A DNA stretch of 64,000 nt from Areca catechu. Its lineage: Eukaryota > Streptophyta > Magnoliopsida > Arecales > Arecaceae. The notes beneath the pieces are model-generated. The model worked only from the letters and a program-made list of their open reading frames with translations. It was not told where the DNA came from and did not search any database. Both the position numbers and the translations under genes were made by a program. The stretch is from contig CM038047.1 in NCBI GenBank assembly GCA_021397845.1, positions 123,796,112 to 123,860,111 of the forward strand, read 5' to 3'. This document shows positions 63,705-64,000 of the stretch, in pieces. Position 1 is the first letter of the stretch, and each line of letters opens with the position of its first letter.

Positions 63705-64000
63705 AGAGCCTTAGTTTGTTAGGTTTAGACCTAGGGTTCCTTTGTAATAAAGTTCATTCTTTAGGAATGTGTCGTCAGTCTAGTTTAGTTTTCTTGATCC
63801 TTTACTAGGCTTTGGCTCAAATTTTGGTTTGATTGAGAGCACCAGGAATTGGGATTTGTTTTTTGTCTAGGGCTGAAATTGCATTCAATGTTTCGATCAA
63901 TAGGTCTATAGGCTAGAGTCCCTTTGAAATTGTTCATGGATACAAGCCTCACACACCACTTGATCTGATTTCACTATTAGCCCACACACACAAGTCTCTT
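63705..64000 (+). pseudogene. Integrase remnants of element I
   Basis: About 130 non-coding bases similar to the region after the ORF of G (AACCTAGAGAGCC, GTTAGGTTTAGACC) come first. From about 63850, decayed integrase-tail codons appear (N-W-D-L, then a stop, with S-I-N-R-S-I and H-G-Y-K-P-H-T-P-L-D-L recognisable by comparison with H). Sequence continues past the window. Confidence 0.75.

Larger units (their letters stand above)
59358..64000 (+). mobile_element. Element I: non-autonomous element, continues past window
   Basis: I has a complete 5' LTR, a repeated primer site, leader, a chimeric ORF and integrase remnants; the 3' end is outside. The LTR, leader and gag N-terminus are of the C/D/H family. 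The body lacks capsid, protease, RT, RNase H and most of integrase. Its internal organisation matches element G, whose LTRs are of a different type. It is inserted in the 3' LTR of H. Confidence 0.87.

Overview
This 64 kb window is plant nuclear heterochromatin made almost entirely of nested LTR retrotransposons. The evidence for a plant is the set of Ty3/gypsy chromoviruses with C-terminal integrase chromodomains, the initiator-methionine tRNA primer-binding site TGGTATCAGAGC, a Tat-type Gag, and a Ty1/copia RNase H remnant. I found no host gene, no tRNA or rRNA gene and no CRISPR array. Species cannot be told from the sequence.

Layout, left to right. Element A (1-6060, +, 5' end outside the window) is a decayed chromovirus inserted in the 5' LTR of element B (6061-13677, +), a second chromovirus family. 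B abuts a Ty1/copia RNase H remnant and its LTR (13678-14766, resuming 33515-33576). That copia LTR is split by an 18.7 kb minus-strand composite, LTR-C-LTR-D-LTR (14767-33509), in which two element bodies share a central LTR and only the outer ends carry a target-site duplication (TAAGG). Body C is itself split by element E (19087-21808, TSD TTATG), a B-family element with almost its whole interior deleted.

Element F (33577-47936, +) follows: long GC-rich LTRs, a Tat-like primer site and a polypurine tract, but an interior made of tandem arrays with no recognisable gag or pol. F carries element G (34400-40575, +, TSD TGGAA) in its left LTR. Its right LTR is cut by J (47937-49059), a probable minus-strand LTR fragment. 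K (49060-51715, +) is the 5' part of a Tat-lineage element with gag and protease. It is interrupted by H (51716-59357, +), a close relative of C and D and the best-preserved element here. I (59358 to the window end, +) is inserted in the 3' LTR of H.

How they work together: A, B, C, D and H encode or once encoded Gag, protease, reverse transcriptase, RNase H and chromodomain integrase. G and I do not. They keep the leader and Gag N-terminus but replace the capsid, protease, RT, RNase H and most of integrase with a shared, unrecognised 200-300 residue region fused to a scrap of integrase. They look like non-autonomous partners that would need proteins from B/H-like elements. G and I carry different LTR types, so the same unknown module occurs in two LTR lineages. 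A leader block with conserved inverted repeats is shared by B, C, D, G, H and I and is a candidate packaging or dimerisation region. Nearly all coding regions carry stops, frameshifts or catalytic substitutions.
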